Source: Alisma plantago-aquatica (taxonomy: Eukaryota; Streptophyta; Magnoliopsida; Alismatales; Alismataceae). Taken from it: a stretch of 64,000 nt of DNA. The DNA lies in the NCBI GenBank assembly GCA_963693085.1, contig OY856413.1, forward strand, positions 102,498,801 to 102,562,800, read 5' to 3'. Both the position numbers and the translations under genes were made by a program. This document shows, in pieces, positions 47,182 through 61,153 of the stretch; positions within the stretch are counted from its first letter, which is position 1; each line of letters starts with the position of its first letter. The notes under the pieces are model-generated. The model was not told where the DNA came from, ran no database searches, and saw only the letters and a list, made by a program, of their open reading frames with translations.

Positions 47182-50100
47182 TGTAAAAGAGTGAAATCAC
47201 CCCTTTCTAAAAATTTGAAGACTAAACATCCATCCCAAACATACTCAAAAGATAAGTTGGGACATGCATAAAATTTTCAAATCTTTATATAATGGTATAC
47301 AAAAAGACCAAAGTGTATAGAAGTGGAATAAACATAATGACTATAATAAATTTTCAATAGTTCATCATAATCTCCCATATAGGGTTTACATGGATATTAC
47401 ATCATAAGGATGTAGCAGAGGGTAATCTAAATCATAACAAGATTGTCTCCAAGCTTTAACTCCTTGAGCTAAGTCCATATCTTTATTCCATGTCCTCGAT
47501 GTCCTTCACCTAGGGTTGGAAGCATACCCCAGCAAGAACAGAAAAATAGATGACATCAACAAAAGTTGGTATGTACATACTAAATATGGAATTGAGGTCT
47601 TTATGGAATAAAGGATATCAAGATAAAAGGCTTCCCATAGAAAAATAAAGGATTTCCCATGTGGGAATCAAGAGGAATGAATCCCAATAAAAGAGATACT
47701 TGCCATAACCAAACATATAAAATAGTGCCATACTAAAACATATAAATAATTAGGGTACACACCCCATAGTAATCATCATCAACCATCATGCATGTGATAT
47801 AAACATAACACTAGAATAATATAAAGACAAAGGTGACCAAGCCTCAAAATATGAAACCTGATAGAGAATGACGTACTGCCAAACTCCCAATATATATAAA
47901 AGTTGGGCCAAGACTCACAAACTTGAAACCCCGATATGGGGCACCACCACCTTCATCCTAATAATAACAGGGGCATACTGCCGAAAAACCAATGCAATTA
48001 CACTACTCTAGTGCTACTGAATCACATAGCATGTTTAATGTTAAGGAAAGTATAAAGTATAGTCAGATTATACAAAGGTTGCCATCATACTAATGGTCAA
48101 CATAAACATCCACCATACAAGTGGGCACATATCAACAAATTGAGTTCCATCATGAAAAAAACATAAGAAAATACCAAGAGAATGTTAAACTATGATTCAA
48201 AAAATTAGTACCAAATAAAGTAGTTCACATGAACTAAAATTTTCAAAGAAAAAGAGATATTGTGTAGGATAGTGTGCATAGGACCAAGAGAAAGAAGAGA
48301 ATAGGTGAATTGCTCAAAAGGAATGATAGGGGATGCAAACATACCTCTCTTAATAATATAAATAGTCCAAAGTTAATCCTAGATCCAAGCCTAGGTCTCC
48401 AAAGCACCTATGATACATATATGTAGAATTAGGGTTAGGTTTACATTAATTATTCAAAACCCCAAAAATCACCTTTTTGATATTAGTGAATTAGGTTATT
48501 AAAAGACACCATATTTTAGATTATCTTTTCTGAGTTCAAAACATATTTTATTATATTTTTGACTTATAGATTCTTATTTATAAATTTTGTAAGTCATTAC
48601 TTATTTAGGAAAAACCATTAAAATCACATATATTAATTAGTTTGGAATTAGGATATAAAACTGATACCAATAGATAGAGAATCTTTTTGTGAATCCAATG
48701 ACTATTTATTTGTTTTTTTGGATAATAAAGGAATTAGTTATGATTTTTAGAAAATCAGACCAATGAGAGACCTAAGAAAAGCCACATGTATACTCAAAAT
48801 CCAGATACTAAATATTGAGGTGGACCAATAGGAATTGGCCACCCTTGATTGTAGCCCCACTGTCATAGGTCCTCGCATAAAACAATACATACATCAAAAT
48901 GATGATTGTACCCTGAACAGAAGAAGAAAAACCAAAGAGTCTCATGGGGGTATATTAATAATTCCTCTTAGGACCAAGTTCTTCATTGAGTTCCCCTGTG
49001 TGAGGGATCATCAAAACTTGTCATTAACAATCCAAAACTAGATTATTAGATTTGACGATCAGTAGAGGAAGATTTCGTCGACTCAGGGTTCTCTAACTTT
49101 GCTGCACTCGATCGTCCAACACCATATCGGGAAGGGGTTCCACAATGACCACCACACCATCGGCCATGACTGGCAAAAGGGTGAAGGCAGGAGACCAAAA
49201 CCAAGAACTAGACAAAATCAACCAAAAATAACTCTTGAGTCAACTTTGCAAGGTCATGGCAAACATTGGGAAAACAAGCCCTTAGATGAAAAGACCGAAA
49301 ACGATACTGATCAAGAACAACAAGAGTCGGTGAACCTGATACATGAGTCGAGTTTGAGCATAGAGCAACAGGGAAAGCCACATGGGTAACCAACGTGTAG
49401 GTAAGGAAGTTGGGCGGTTGAGAAAACTCATTGAATTGTCAATTGAAGATTTGGCTTCAAGAGTAGTGAGCGCCGCCTTGTTCTCACCAAAAAAGCAATA
49501 GAAGAATCGCAAAGTGAAGAAGACCACCTTGAGATCAATTGAAGGTGGAGGAGAGTTCCCTAGGCTTAGGGGATCATGTCTGGGTTGTTAGGATTATAAA
49601 GGAAGGCAGTACAGGGTTGATGTGGATCACGAAGAAAGAAGAGGTGAACCACAATTTGGGTGAATCATCAATAAAGGAAATTAGGGTTTGAATTAGGGCT
49701 CGTTAGGTGTGAAATCCTCTCATAATTTCAATGCACAAAAAACCACAAAGAACAATAGAAAAATGACAGAGAAATCCAAAAATAAATGGGAATCTAGCCC
49801 GACCGTACTGTTCACATGCGAGGCGTTCCTTCCCGAAGTAGGGGATGAGTTCCCATCCATATGATCAATTATCAATTGGTCCTCAAGAGGCGCATAAATC
49901 CAATTCTAGAGATAGGAAACTTTAGCGTGACATAAATACAAATCCGATTAAAGCTAGTGTCATTAAATTAATTTTCCTTTTTCTCTCTCTTCAATTAAGG
50001 GTTCAAACATTATCCAAACTAGGTGATATTTTACATATAGGCCAATTAAGGCATGTAGATTCTGATTATGCAATAAGATTTTCCTTTTGAAGACTTTTGA

Positions 50101-50900
50101 TGCATTAATTAATCTAATCGTAGTTTCTCATTCCTCATGCATTAATGACATTAGGATTATCCAAATTCGATGAAACTTTATCCATAAGTAATCTTTAGTG
50201 TGTTGAATATGAATTTTCCATCAAGTTTACATGCTAAAGTTATTTGTATATTTATTTAATATTTTGAAGGTTCTACACACTTTCCCTCTCTTGATTTCAC
50301 CTTTTAATCAAATAGTCTCCAAATTGAGTGAAAATTCACCAAAAGATATATTTTAGTGTGTAGATTATGAATCTATGATTATTTTCCACTTTTAGAGTCA
50401 TTAAATGATTTATTTGATATTTTGAAGGAAAACTCATATTTTCTTTCCTAAAAGAAATTAGTGTAGTTATTATAGTGAAAATAGTGTGAAACTTGACTCC
50501 CAAGTTAATTGGGATCCAAGGAACATGAATTCCCCATTACATTTCTCTTTTGCAATATCTTTTTATGAATTATAACATTTCTGGATTGTTATCATTATAA
50601 TTATTATAATATTATTTCATCATCATTATTATTCATCCAATTGTGTCCTATATCTTTATTTTACAACCAAAAGAATTATATATTATTATTGTGCACAAAT
50701 TACTATGAAATCTCCATTTACATTGTGTGTCATATTTTAGGTGTCCATTATTGGCCTCAACCTAATGTGAAAACATTAGGGAGATATACTCTAGCTCACC
50801 AGGGTTATACTAATCATCCTTTAAGTTCAAACTCAACCTTGTTTAGCTATGTCCAAAAGGTCAACGTTCTAGTGTAGGGTCCAAGATCCAGTATGTTACA
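47182..50900 (-). repeat. giant LTR (3' LTR on the minus strand)
   Basis: 3719 bp. Short open frames at 48835-49041 and 49099-49389 are not preserved in the other LTR and are not considered genes. Confidence 0.88.
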
Positions 50901-51767
50901 ACACTCCACCCCTTAAAAAGATTTTGTCCTTGAAATCTATTGATCCAAACATCAACAACCAACTACTCTCCACCCCTTAAAAGGTCTAACCTAACAAGTT
51001 GAACTAAACAACATTTAGGGTTGCCCACATATCTTTTAGTTGTGAGTGTTTTAGAGATTTATGTTGTTCATGTAACAAACTAATAATTCAGAGCCATCTA
51101 GGGTTGAGTTTTAGGTCTTCGTGTCTCTAACCTAACAACCCTACATAAACATCCAAAAGTCATAGGGTACAAAGGGTAGGCCAACTACACCTTTATATAA
51201 TTCCACATATTCATAGTCACTTCTTCATAGACAAAACTAGGGTTATGATATCTATTCCAACTAATTCAAGGGTTTCACTATCCATACATCATAAAATCTT
51301 CATTGTGACTTAGTTCAAGAAAACTTTGATAAAATCAAAAAACTTTGTACATATCATAGTATAAATGAAAATATGTTGTTCTTTGAAAAATCATGTGATA
51401 TGAAACAAAATGAGCTCAAAATCAATGTGAAAACTAAGTCAAAAATTTCCATAATAATATGTCCTTATTCTACTACTTCCTCAAAACCTAAATGCATCCT
51501 CAAGTTAAACCTTATGGCATCCATAGATACAAATCTTCATTAACCTATATGATAGGGTAAGATTGCCTAAACCTCATCACATTGTTAGGGCTTACTCATC
51601 ATGATTTCTAATGTGAAGCTCATATCAACCTTTCATCATAAAAAACAAGTTAGGAAAATTCTCGGGAAAACATCTCATGTAAAGGGGTGACTATGTAAGA
51701 CAAGGTTTCTAATTAGGGAGAGAAAATTGAAATAGTCAGATTCCGACTACCATGGGCTCTGATACCA
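50901..51767 (-). other. internal region of the giant-LTR element
   Basis: 867 bp, no coding capacity. On the minus strand it begins with TGGTATCAGAGC (51767-51756, tRNA-Met type, no gap after the LTR) and ends with GATTTCAAGGACAAAATC and AAGGGGTGGAG before the LTR. A second AAGGGGTGGAG word lies near 50975. Confidence 0.85.
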
Positions 51768-54700
51768 TGTTCTAAAAGAGTGAAATCACCCCTTTACTAA
51801 AAATTTGAAGAATAAAACATCCATCCCAAACATACTCAAAAGATATGTTGGGACAGGTGTAAAATTTACAAATCTTTATGTAATGGTATACAAAAAGACC
51901 AAAGTGTATATAAGGGGAATAAAAATAATGACTATAATCAATTTTTCAAAAGTTCATCATAATCTCCCACATAGGGTTTACATGGATATTACACCATAAG
52001 GATCCAGTAGAGGGAAATCTAAACCATAATAAGATTGTACCCAAGCTTTAACTCCTTGAGCTAAGTACATATCTTTATGCCATGTCCTCCATATCCTTCA
52101 CCTATTGTTGTAAGCATACCCCAACAATAAGAGAAAAGTAGATGACATCAACAAAAGTTGGTATGTGCATACGAAATATGGAATTGAGCAATTTATGGAT
52201 TAAAGGATATCAAGATAAAAGGCTTCCCATTGAAAAATAAAGGACTACCCAAGTGGGCATCAAGAGGAATGAATCACAATAACAAATAAAATTGTGCCAT
52301 ACTAGCACATATAAAGAATTAGGGTACACACCCCATAATCATCATCATCAACCTACATGCATGTGAGATAAACAAAACACTAGAATAATATAAATACAAA
52401 GGCAGCCAAGCCTCACAAACTTGAAACCTGATAGAGAATGACATACTACCAAACTCCCAATATATATAAAAGTTGGGCCAAGCCTCACAAACTTGAACCC
52501 CGGGCATGGGGCACCACCACCTCCATCCCAATAATAACAGGGGCATACTGCCCAAAAACCAATGCAATTACACTACTCTAGTGCTACTGAATCACATAGC
52601 ATGTTTAATGTAGAGGCAAGTACAAAGTATAGTCAGATTATACAAAGTTGCCATCATACTAATAGTTAACATAAACATCCACCATACAAGTGGACACATA
52701 TCAACAAATTTAGTTCCATCATGAGAAAAGCATAAGAAAAGATCAAGAGAATGTCCAAATATGATCACAAAATTAGTACCAAATAAAGTAGTTCACATGA
52801 ACCAAAATTTTCAAAGAAAAAGAGATAATGTGTAGAGTAGTGTCCATAGGACCAAGAGAAAGAAGAGAATAGGTGAATTTATCAAAAGGAATAATAGGGG
52901 ATGCAAACATACCTCTCTTAAGAATCTAAATAGGTCAAAGTTAATCCCAGATCTCCAAAGCACCTATGATGCATATATGTAGAATTAGGGTTAGGTTTAC
53001 ATTAATTATTCAAAACCCTAAAAATCACCATTTTGATATTAGTGAATTAGGTTATCAAAACCACACCATGTTTTAGATTATCTTTTTTTGAGTTCAAAAT
53101 ATATATTTTTATATTTTTTCTAACTTATAGATTACTAGTTATAAATTATGCAAGTCATTACTTATTTAGGAAAAACCATTAAATCACATATATTAATTAG
53201 TTTGGAATTAGGATATAAAACTGATACCAACTGAAAAAGAATATTTATTGTATCCAACCACTATTTATTTGTAACTTTTGGATAATTAGGGAATTAATTC
53301 TGATTTTTAGAAAATTGGACCAATACAAAACCTAAGAAAAGCCACGTGTATACTCGAAATCCAGATACTGCATATTGAAGTGGACCAATAAGAGTTGGCC
53401 ACCCTGGATTGTAGCCCCACCATCATAGGTGTTCACATAAAACAATATAGACATCAAAATGATGATTGTACCCCGAATAGAAGAAGAAAAACCAAGGAGA
53501 GTCATGGGGGCCAATAAGCAATTCCTATGGGGACCATCTTCTTCAACGAGTTCCCTGCGTGAGGGATCATTTGAACTCGTCGTTGACAATCCAAAACTGG
53601 ATTATTAGCTTCAACAATGAGTAGACAAAGATTTTGTTGGCTCAGGGTTCTCTAACTTTGCCAGACTTGACTGCACAACACCATATCTAGAAGGGGTTCC
53701 ATAGTGACTACCACACTATCGGCCATGGTTGGAAAATAGGTGAAGGCGGGAGATCGAAACTAAGAACGAGATAAAATGAACCAATAAGAACTCATGAGTT
53801 GACTTTGCAAGGTCATGATGAATACTGGGAAAACAACCCCTTAGATGAAAAGACTAAAAATGATACTAATCAATAATAATAGGAGCCAGTGAACCTAATA
53901 CAGGGGTCGTGTTTGAGGGTAGAGCAACATGGAAAGCTGCATTGGTAACCAGTGTGTAGGTAAGGAGGTTGGGCGGTTGAGAAAACTCACTGAATCATCA
54001 ATTGTAGATTTGGATTCGAAGTAGTGAGTGATGCCTCATTCTCACCGTAAAAATAAGAGTAGAACCACAAAGTGAAGAATACCTCCTCGAGAACAATTGA
54101 AGGTGGAGGAGAGTTCCCTAGTCTTAGGGGATCTTGTCTGGGTTGTTAGGATTATATAGGAAGGCAGTACAGGGTGGATGTGGATCAGGAAGAAAGAAGA
54201 GGTGAGCCATGATTTGGGTGAATCATGAATATAGGAAATTAGGGTTCCAATTAGGGCTTGTTAGGTGTGAAATCCTCTCACATTTTCAATGCACAAAAAA
54301 TCACGAAGAACAATCGAGATATGACCGAGAAATCCACGAATAACTGGGACTCCATCCCGATCGTACTGTTCACACGCGGGGCATTCCTACCCGGGGTAGG
54401 GATGAGTTCCCAGCCATCTGATCAATGATCGGATGGTCCTCAAGGGGCGCATAAATCCAATTATGGAAATAGGAAACATTAACGTGACATGAATACATAT
54501 CCGATTAAAAATAAAGAGTTACAAAATTAATTTTCCTTTTTCTCTCTCTTCAATTAAGGATTCAAACATTATCCAAATTACGTGAAATTTTGTACAGAGG
54601 CCAAGTAAGGTATGTAGATTCTGATTATGCAATTATATTTTCCTTTTGAAAACTTTTGATGCATTAATTAATCAAATCTTAGTTTCTCTTTCCTCATGCA

Positions 54701-55411
54701 TTAATGACATTAGGATTATCCAAATTTGATGAAACTTCATCCACAAGTAATATTTAGTGTGTTGAATATGAATTTGCCATCAATTATACATGTTGAAGTT
54801 GTTTGTACATTTATTTAATATTTTGAAGGTTCTTCACACTCTCTCCTGATTTCACCGTTTGATCAAATAGTCTCCAAATTGAGTGAAAATTCACCCTAGG
54901 ACATATTTTAGTGAGTAGATTACGAATCTAAGATTATTTTCCACTTTTAGAGTCATTAAATGATTTATCTCACATTTTGAAGGAAAACTCATATTTTCTT
55001 TCCTAAAAGAAATTAGGGTAGTTATTATAGTGCAAATAGTGTGAAACTTGATTCCCAAGTTAATGGGATCCAAGGATCACGAATTTCACATTAGATTTCT
55101 CTTTTGGAATCTCTGTTTTTGAATTATAACATTTTTGTCTTGTTATAATTATATTTATTATAATATTATTTCATCATCATTATTATTCATCCAATTGTGT
55201 CCCATATCTTTATATTACAACCAAAAGAATTATATATCATTATTGTTTTGCAAAAATTACTATGAAATCTCCATTTACATCATGTGACATATTTTATGTG
55301 TCCATTAATGGACTAAGCCTAATGTGAAAACATTAGGGTGATATACTCATGTATTATCTAAGTCCAAAAGGTCAAAGTTCTAGAGTAGGGACCAAGATCC
55401 AATATGTTACA
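51768..55411 (-). repeat. giant LTR (5' LTR on the minus strand)
   Basis: 3644 bp; shorter than its partner through scattered small indels. Confidence 0.88.
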
Positions 55412-57577
55412 ATTACTCTACCACTGATACATGATCTTGTTGAAGGTATTCCTCATGAAAAGTTGCATTTCAACGAGGTAGAAGAGGAATCTGTGCATCA
55501 GTGTCCTTGTCAGATTCCAATATGAGTTTATGCAGTATGATGTATCTATTCTTGATTTTTGTGTGATCTATTAGTTTATCTCCATCTCATATAGATGAAA
55601 TATGACTGTTCCTTAATGATATTGATCTGTTCACGAGGACTTACAAAACAAATTCTTTGAGGCAATGCATTGGAAATAAATGACATACAATTTCCATCCC
55701 AAAATAGAAAGGAAATGTGACACAAACACTAGTGTAAATTTACATTGACATTGGAAATGTACACAAAAATAAAAATACATAATATAGCAACAAAAGTACA
55801 CAAATTATAAAAAAAAGGGTCAACCAAAGTATAAATAAATGAGATTGTGATGATCTTGGTGTGTTGTAATTGTGTTCTTAGCTCACAATGATTGACTTTT
55901 GTATAATTTTTTAAAAACAATTAAAAAAAGTGCACAATGTATACATGAATATTATACAAGATATCCACTTAAGTGTATGAAAATTTTAAAATTTGGCATG
56001 TAGATTGTTGTTGTGTTGTAATTGAGTCATTTACTCATATTTTTTGTTGTATATCTTTCAAAACACAAAAATACAAACAAATGTACATGGAATGTACTTA
56101 GATACTATGCAAAGTCACAAGATTTTGAATACTGTGTTAGTTGTATATACACCAATAGGGCGTCCTTGCATGTGCCTACAAGAAAGAACTTAATACTTAG
56201 TAATTAATATGAGATTGATATGCATATAACTTATGTAAATAATAAACATCCTATTGGTAGATTTGGTCTAAGCGTTCACCTTATAGCTAACAATATGATT
56301 ATATCCTAAGGAAAATCTCCAGAGCAAATTGAATACACGATCTGTCCATATCAGACAAGAACAAGGTCATGATTGAAATAAATTTGGGCTGGCGTACCCT
56401 AAAATTGGGGGTGACTTGTTTTGGACATTGTGAAATTGTTGTTGGGAACTCGCCCACATTATAGCTTGATCACATTTTTATAGGATCATAGAAAGGATGG
56501 AGTGAAATATGACTTGAATAAATATGTGATATTCTATAAATTTTGGTTTTAAATTGAATAGTTTGGGCATTTTAAGATGATTTGGCAATTTATAAGAATA
56601 TGAAAACAATTTGTATTGAGTACTAGGGCAGTTGCAATTCAATTATTTAGTTGTAAAAAACATGCCTCAAAGAATAAACATTATTTGCGTATGAATGAAA
56701 TAATCCATGTTTCATAATTGCACTATGTTGGTGTGCTTTAGTTAATTCATACAATATGTTTTGCAATATATTAACTTGATGACTAAATTAATGCATTTTT
56801 TATGCGTATTTTTGGGCGTGTTTTAATTTTTGTAGCAAAAGCTCTAGATATGATGTTAATATGCATTTACGGTTAGATCACTATATAAACATCGAACATA
56901 TTTCTCATTGTAAATGACAACATTTACATATATACTAGCATACATGCACATGTATATGTTGAAATGCAAATTTTACATCTATAGTTGATATCTATATAAA
57001 TTATGTATAATGAAATATTTTTATTCCTCTTCAAAAGGATCTTGCTGAACCACTATGAATTTGTACTAACAAGCTAAATCAAATGGTACAAATCCTTATA
57101 TTGATATTTTTACAATGCAGTATTGAATATAAACTATATTGTAGGATAAAATGGCCAATTGTGGTAAGTACTTTTGTTAAATTCATAAAAATATGTATTA
57201 AATTACGTCTTGTATGCATAACATCTAGAAGTAATGTTTGAAAACCATCACACCATTCCATTCAGAAATGTCTTATACATATTTATTATTCTACATGAAT
57301 CATAATGTCTCTAAGGTAGATGTAGTGATAATTTTCCTGGTCAATGGTCCTGGTTAACCCTTAGTAATCCTCATATGCTTAAAGATACCATAAAATTTAT
57401 CTTTGAAAAGTACATGATGAATCATAGGACCCTCTTAATTCTTCATTGTAGTGGGTTTGATAATATTAATTGTTAATATATACGTTCATGTCCTTCCCAT
57501 ATCCATTCATGATGAGATTAATAGATGTATAATAAATAATGATTCAAGTCAAAATTCACAACAAGGCTCATTGAAAC
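55412..57577. repeat. duplicated block, copy B, right part
   Basis: Resumes the block at ATTACTCTACCACTGATACATG exactly where 47181 stopped, collinear with 41495-43650. No gene other than the possible exon fragment at 55417-55538. Confidence 0.75.
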
Positions 57578-59507
57578 TGTTGATATGTATGCCCAGAGAG
57601 CCAATAAAATGATGATTGCAATGGATATCTTGTAAATAATTTGATTAATAATAAAGACAACTTTCATTTATTTTGTTTTATTCAATTATGAAATAATGAT
57701 GTTACGTGATATATATCTAAAGAATGATGTTCTCAATGATGTATGTCTTTAGGTTTAGAACCTGAACAATGACATCAAACATATTTTAAGAGTATATACA
57801 TTCTTGTTATGTCTATAGTTAGTTGTTATTGTAGAAGCCGATAGATAGCAATAACAAATAGAGCTAGAGTGTGTTGGTTGATGATAGGATCTCATTAGTG
57901 ATGGTATGTGATATCAAACCAAACACATAGGTAATTATTTGAAAACAATGTATCAGACAAACCCACCTTGAGAGTGATACATGGAGACCATGGAATGGTA
58001 GTCAGAATCAACTCTCATAGTGATGGTGGTGATTGTGGTTCTTAGTCCTGAAGTCACTACACTCATCATATGTTGTTCAATATACTTTGACATCATCCAA
58101 CATGACCTTAAACAAGGGTTATCGTAAGGTGATGATTGGATACATTGTAACACATGGGAATTGACTGTGAGTGATGTACAAGGGATTTTTCCCTCATACA
58201 ATAATTTGGTATCATGGCCACTTGATAAGTGAGCCTGAGAAATTCATGGCCATGCATGTGGGGAGTCAATATATGATATTGAGCTCACATATACCTTAGA
58301 CAGTCTGCCCTAGTTCAAGGAACATGGATTGAACATTGAAGAAGATGACAATTCCTTGCCTCAAGTTCAATTTTGATATCATAGACATAGAAACCATACG
58401 ATCATTGTAACACTAATCATAGATTGTAGGTTGAAGTTGTTCTCCAACATTCAAATTACTTGGATAGCATTGATGTCTTTCTAGATACCACTCATTGCTT
58501 GTGATGTCATAAATCAATTATGGACATTTACTGCCAATGAAACTTAGGACCTACACGGTCAAACACATAGGATGCTCCTAGAATAGGAGTTTACTCATGA
58601 ATGTGGCTTACACTCGATTACTAAAGTGTTATGTATTCGATTTAAACAAAATTGGCAATTAGAACTAAAAAACAACCAATTCAGTAAGTAAATGGATCGA
58701 CTCAGATGTTTGAATAGACCCGTTCTGGTGTTGAAGTGACTGTTTGGTTGATCAATGAGATTGTATTAGGGATTGATGTTGATGTCATATTGTGCATTAA
58801 TCAAATATAAAAACAAATACAATTATAAATAGGAAACATGGTGAATTGACTGATTCAAGTGTTGAATCAATCTCTCACATGTGAAATGATTGGTTTCCCG
58901 ATGAACCGACCAGTTCATCATTCATAGGTTTTAGAAAATTTATAAAATTACATCTCTTCAAATCCCGATTGATATGAAAATCCTGACCATAACATTCCTA
59001 TAAATAGAGGGGTAGTCGATGCTTTCTAGAGACACAACAATAAGTTTTTAAAATTGTTGTCTTCTGACATTTGTGGTAATGTGAGAACCCAGGAAAGTCT
59101 TACCCGTCAATGTGAGAGATAACAAGGAAGAGACAACAAGGGAGAGCAAGTTGATGCTAGCACATTGACTAGAAGAGATAACTCCTTCTTGTCTATTACA
59201 AAAGAATGATAGGAGTTATTGGTAGTCCACAAGGAGTACATAGAGGTGAAGAGGGCTTTGCCACTCGGTAAGGAGGTCATCATCAATTGTTGTATGTGGT
59301 ACCAGACCAGGAGGCCACCGTAGATAGCCGTCTAGGTATAATTTGAGAAAAAAACATATTGCAGCAAGGATAGTTGCTAGACTTACTCCTGGACCAGGTA
59401 TATTCCTTACAACCTTTCCTTCCTAGTTCATACTTGTTGCGTGATCTGCTATTTAAGGGGAATATGATAGTAAAAAATTTATTTTCACTGCCATAACTGA
59501 TGCTATA
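57578..59507 (+). repeat. copia LTR, copy B, cut near its end
   Basis: Starts TGTTGATATGTATGCCC; TATA box CTATAAATAG at 58998-59007. Homology with copy A ends at 59507 (GATGCTATA), about 13 bases before the expected LTR end, because the next element is inserted there. Confidence 0.88.
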
Positions 59508-60730
59508 TGATGGAGCTTCCACTTATGTGGAATTGCGTGTACCACTAAAAATCCTAAAGATGGTGAATCCTTAGGTTTATCCTTGCTTACACTAGATAGA
59601 GAACTCCACCCACGTATATTGAGATACGTGGAAGTCTTATCGTAGTATAGTTAAGGGTCGAATCCACGGGACAACGGTCTTGTTGCAAGCAACAAGATGG
59701 AAAACGTTGGAATTTCACTTAGTCACTTAACAGTAGGTACTTAAATCAGAAGGTTGGTTTTGTTGTTTTAAACTAAGAACATGCAAAGTAAAGAAAGCAA
59801 GTAGATCTAAGGAGTTAAACTATGATAAGAGTCACTAGCGTGTGATCGGTTTTTCACCGCCACTACACACAGATCAACACATGCAAAGCAAAACATAACC
59901 TGCAGAAAGAGTCTAGTCAGTTAGTATCTTTGTAGACTTAGCTTCCTTTCGGGTAGCTACCTACGAGAAGTGCAGGAATGTTTCAATGCCAGCCATTCCT
60001 GAACAAATGATCAATTACTTTTCATCATTCCCCTCTCAAAGTGTGTTCCTCGACTTACCAAGGTTGCACTTCCATACGTCAACTGATTCCATTTCATAGT
60101 ATGGAAGTACAACAAATGATAGTGAGTTTACTCCACTCCTTGAGATACACTTCTAGATACTGAAATAAATACATGGTGGATACATGCACCAAGAACCAAC
60201 ATACAAATGAGTTTCAAATCTAATAGTACAAACATAGACAATTCACACTAAAAGATAAAAGATAACACAAGTTGGTGATCAAGCAACAAGCATTCATTAA
60301 ACATTTGATGTTGAACTGAGAAGATAAAAACTCTATATTGAAAACTATGGATTACATTTACCTGATATGAAAGCATGAGTAGCGGGGCTACTCCCCGCAC
60401 CCTAGTGAGAGAGACTACTCGCTCATAACTAGGACAAAGAAGGAGGCAAGAAGAGGGAGAGAGTGCATCATCCCCATAAAGGAGAGAGGAAAGTCAACCC
60501 CTTGGAGAAAGAGAGAAACGATCCACCAGCTTCACAGATTGCGTGATGACGAGATCTCCCTCTTCCCACCTTCTTTGGCAGAGAGAGAGAGAAAATAGCT
60601 TCGAGATGTAGTGTGGGTCTCAGACCGACAGCCCCTGGGCGGAGGATGGAAGTCAGATTTGCTCTGGAGTGATTGAGGTAGCCTTTGGATGTCTGAAAAC
60701 TTCTCTCCCGTGGAGGACCCTTGAGGTCTT

Positions 60731-60738
60731 ATTTATAG
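60731..60738 (-). promoter_or_regulatory. LTR TATA box
   Basis: CTATAAAT on the minus strand, about 20-240 bases downstream (in the minus sense) of the palindromic array. Confidence 0.55.
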
Positions 60739-60754
60739 GCCTTAAGTGAGGTCC

Positions 60755-60975
60755 AAACGGTCTTGAACCCGTTTGCCCTTGCCTCCATGCGGTTTTCCGG
60801 ATCGTTTGGTTTTATGCGGTCTCGAGACCGTTTGACCTTAGGTGGTCTTGAGACCGTTTAGCCTTCATGCGGTCTCGGGACCGTTTAGCCTTCATGCGGT
60901 CTCGGGATCATTTGGCCTTCATGCGGTCTCGGGACCGTTTGGCCTCAAACGGTCTGGGGATCATTTGGGGCTTTT
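60755..60975. repeat. palindromic tandem array CGGTCTCGGGACCG
   Basis: About eight units of roughly 27 bases: GCGGTCTCGGGACCGTTTGGCCTTCAT and variants. The core GGTCTCGAGACC (60818-60829) is a perfect 12-bp palindrome; most other units are near-palindromes. Confidence 0.9.
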
Positions 60976-61140
60976 GTAATTTTTTTGTGTTTTTCTGCAA
61001 GGATAAAGAAGAGAAAATTTAATCTATTGATGTGTCAGCAATAAGGTAAAAAGTTAATGATTCTATCCAATTTATGTAAGAAAGAGTATGGAAAACTAAG
61101 GAAAACTAATAAGATAACATCACAAAATGGGAGGTTATCA

Positions 61141-61153
61141 CCCCCCCCTAACT
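61141..61153 (-). other. polypurine tract next to the LTR
   Basis: Minus strand AAGTTAGGGGGGGG directly before TGATAACC. A second copy of the motif, TGAGGACA...AAGTTAGGGGGG, is at 62264-62305. Confidence 0.6.

Larger units (their letters stand above)
47182..55411 (-). mobile_element. non-autonomous LTR element with giant LTRs (LARD-like)
   Basis: Two long direct repeats, 47182-50900 (3719 bp) and 51768-55411 (3644 bp), start TGTAAAAGAG / TGTTCTAAAAGAG and end ATGTTACA. The 5-bp flanks are GTTAC (47177-47181) and ATTAC (55412-55416), a duplication with one change. On the minus strand a perfect primer-binding site follows the LTR at 51767-51756 and a polypurine tract precedes the other LTR at about 50915-50904, so the element runs right to left. 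The internal region is only 867 bp and encodes nothing. The LTRs are clearly more diverged than those of the chromovirus, so this insertion is older. Confidence 0.9.
59508..61140 (-). repeat. probable 3' LTR of the Ulp1-carrying element
   Basis: 1633 bp, start TGATGGAGC, end GGAGGTTATCA. Contains on the minus strand CTATAAAT (60738-60731) and the palindromic array upstream of it. The text GGGTCGAATCCACGGGAC near 59645-59665 is a phrase I know from other plant LTRs. Only one LTR is in view, so this call rests on the junction, the termini and the adjacent G-tract. Confidence 0.65.

Noticed and set aside
49099..49527. Open frames on both strands in the giant LTR
   Set aside because: Not preserved at the equivalent place of the other LTR (about 53660-54110).
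57578..59507. Solo copia LTR formed by recombination
   Set aside because: Its end is missing because another element is inserted at 59507, and copy A has a primer-binding site after the LTR, so a full element once followed.
60755..60975. Regular repeat-spacer pattern resembling a CRISPR array
   Set aside because: Plant LTR context, units are contiguous with no unique spacers, and no cas genes.
59508..61140. Solo LTR of the Ulp1-carrying element
   Set aside because: The sequence after 61140 is a polypurine tract on the minus strand and not the expected CTATA duplication, so an internal region follows.
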